This document shows, piece by piece, positions 37,464 to 38,592 of a stretch of DNA of 38,592 bases. A program made the position numbers and the translations under genes. Origin of the DNA: Bacillota bacterium (lineage in GTDB: Bacteria > Bacillota > Dethiobacteria > DTU022 > UBA8154); assembly GCA_029778075.1 (NCBI GenBank), contig JAKORA010000058.1, positions 1 through 38,592 on the forward strand. The letters run 5' to 3'. The notes under the pieces are model-generated. The model saw only the letters and a list, made by a program, of their open reading frames with translations. It was not told the origin of the DNA and searched no databases. Position 1 is the first letter of the stretch. The number at the start of each line of letters is the position of its first letter.

Positions 37464-38592
37464 ATGCACCTAAACAGAACTCACTACTGCGGTTTATTAA
37501 CTAAAGAGGATGTAAATAAAAAGGTGGTCCTGGCGGGTTGGGTACAGGGTAAAAGAGACCATGGCGGGCTTATATTTCTTGATTTACGGGACCGTTCTGG
37601 GATCGTTCAGGTGGTATTTGACAGCCAGAGACATGCATCTTTTTTTAGTGAGGCGGAGAGGCTGCGTGCCGAATATGTTATAGCCGTAAAGGGTGAAGTT
37701 AAACACCGTTCGCCTGATACGGTCAACCTCAAACTGGCTACAGGAGAAATTGAGATATATGCTGAAGAACTGGAAGTGATCAACCCTTCCCAGACACCGC
37801 CTTTTTACATTGAGGACGGTATTGATACTGATGAAAACCTGCGCTTAAAATACCGTTATCTGGATTTGCGGCGTTTTGAAATGCAGCGCGCACTGGAAAT
37901 ACGGCACAAAGTCATGATGTCCGCCAGGCAATACCTTGATGAACGTGGTTTCTGGGAAATTGAAACGCCTATGTTGACTCGCAGTACACCGGAAGGTGCC
38001 CGAGACTTTTTGGTGCCCAGCCGGACTTCCCCGGGTAATTTTTTCGCCCTGCCCCAATCCCCGCAGCTGTTTAAGCAACTCTTGATGGTTTCTGGAATAG
38101 ACAGGTATTTTCAGATCGCACGTTGTTTCCGTGATGAAGACCTTCGGGCTGATCGTCAACCCGAATTTACCCAGATAGACATCGAGATGTCCTTCTGCAG
38201 CAGCCGCGATATCATGAGAGAAATTGAAGGGCTGGTCGCTTATCTTTTTAAACGGGTGCTGCACAAGGAGTTAAAGACCCCCTTCGCTGTTCTTACCTAT
38301 AAGGAGGCCATGGAGAGGTTTGGTTCTGATAAACCCGATACCCGCTTTGCCATGGAGATAGTGGATATTTCCGAAATCGCCGGGCAATCCGCTTTCCAAG
38401 TGTTCAAAGGGATTGTGGAAAAAGGCGGGGTGGTAAAAGGGCTGAATGCACGCGGGTGCGGGCACTTCAGCCGTAAAGAGCTGGATGACCTAACCCGACT
38501 GGTACAGTCATGGGGAACAGGGGGTATGGCCTGGATAGTGTTAACAGAAGACGGTTTTAAGACGCCTTTGACTAAATTTTTTACTTCCTCCC
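37464..38592 (+). CDS. aspS: Aspartate--tRNA ligase, truncated by window end
   Basis: Manual translation from ATG 37464: MHLNRTHYCGLLTKEDVNKKVVLAGWVQGKRDHGGLIFLDLRDRSGIVQVVFD...LRLKYRYLDLRR...ARCFRDEDLRADRQPEFTQIDIEMSF; open to the window edge, so absent from the ORF track. Confidence 0.95.
   Translation, partial: MHLNRTHYCGLLTKEDVNKKVVLAGWVQGKRDHGGLIFLDLRDRSGIVQVVFDSQRHASFFSEAERLRAEYVIAVKGEVKHRSPDTVNLKLATGEIEIYAEELEVINPSQTPPFYIEDGIDTDENLRLKYRYLDLRRFEMQRALEIRHKVMMSARQYLDERGFWEIETPMLTRSTPEGARDFLVPSRTSPGNFFALPQSPQLFKQLLMVSGIDRYFQIARCFRDEDLRADRQPEFTQIDIEMSFCSSRDIMREIEGLVAYLFKRVLHKELKTPFAVLTYKEAMERFGSDKPDTRFAMEIVDISEIAGQSAFQVFKGIVEKGGVVKGLNARGCGHFSRKELDDLTRLVQSWGTGGMAWIVLTEDGFKTPLTKFFTSS

Noticed and set aside
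1-38592. CRISPR arrays, transposases, prophage or toxin-antitoxin systems
   Set aside because: No regularly spaced short repeats and no recognisable mobile-element or defence proteins among the ORFs.

Overview
The window is a gene-dense chromosomal segment that looks like a spore-forming, anaerobic Firmicute (Peptococcaceae/Clostridia-like). This is inferred from a Spo0E-like protein, an L-box-controlled DapL-type lysine pathway, and secDF-recJ-relA-dtd-amidase-hisS-aspS synteny. In order it contains: (1) a selenocysteine decoding block: tRNA-Sec (selC), a small zinc-ribbon ORF, an MFS transporter on the - strand, selA and selB; (2) a Spo0E-like gene and a ~0.7 kb AT-rich intergenic region; (3) a ~9 kb redox cluster: HdrC/HdrB-like Fe-S fusion, EtfB, EtfA, HdrA, MvhD/FlxD, FlxC-like, FlxB-like, FlxA-like, then an RseC/MucC-like protein. 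This is the strongest candidate for an unusual system: a putative Etf-linked HdrA/Flx flavin-based electron-bifurcating complex; (4) a lysine riboswitch followed by lysA-dapF-dapL-asd-lysC; (5) a small membrane-anchored unknown, hisA-hisF-hisI, an MGMT/Ogt-like gene and an HD-domain gene; (6) secD-secF, recJ, relA/spoT, dtd; (7) two ~121 bp, ~96% identical direct repeats filling the convergent dtd/amidase intergenic region; (8) an SH3b/amidase_3 cell-wall hydrolase (- strand), hisS, and aspS truncated by the window edge. No CRISPR array, transposase or phage gene was seen. All calls come from reading the sequence and the supplied ORF translations; no database search was run.
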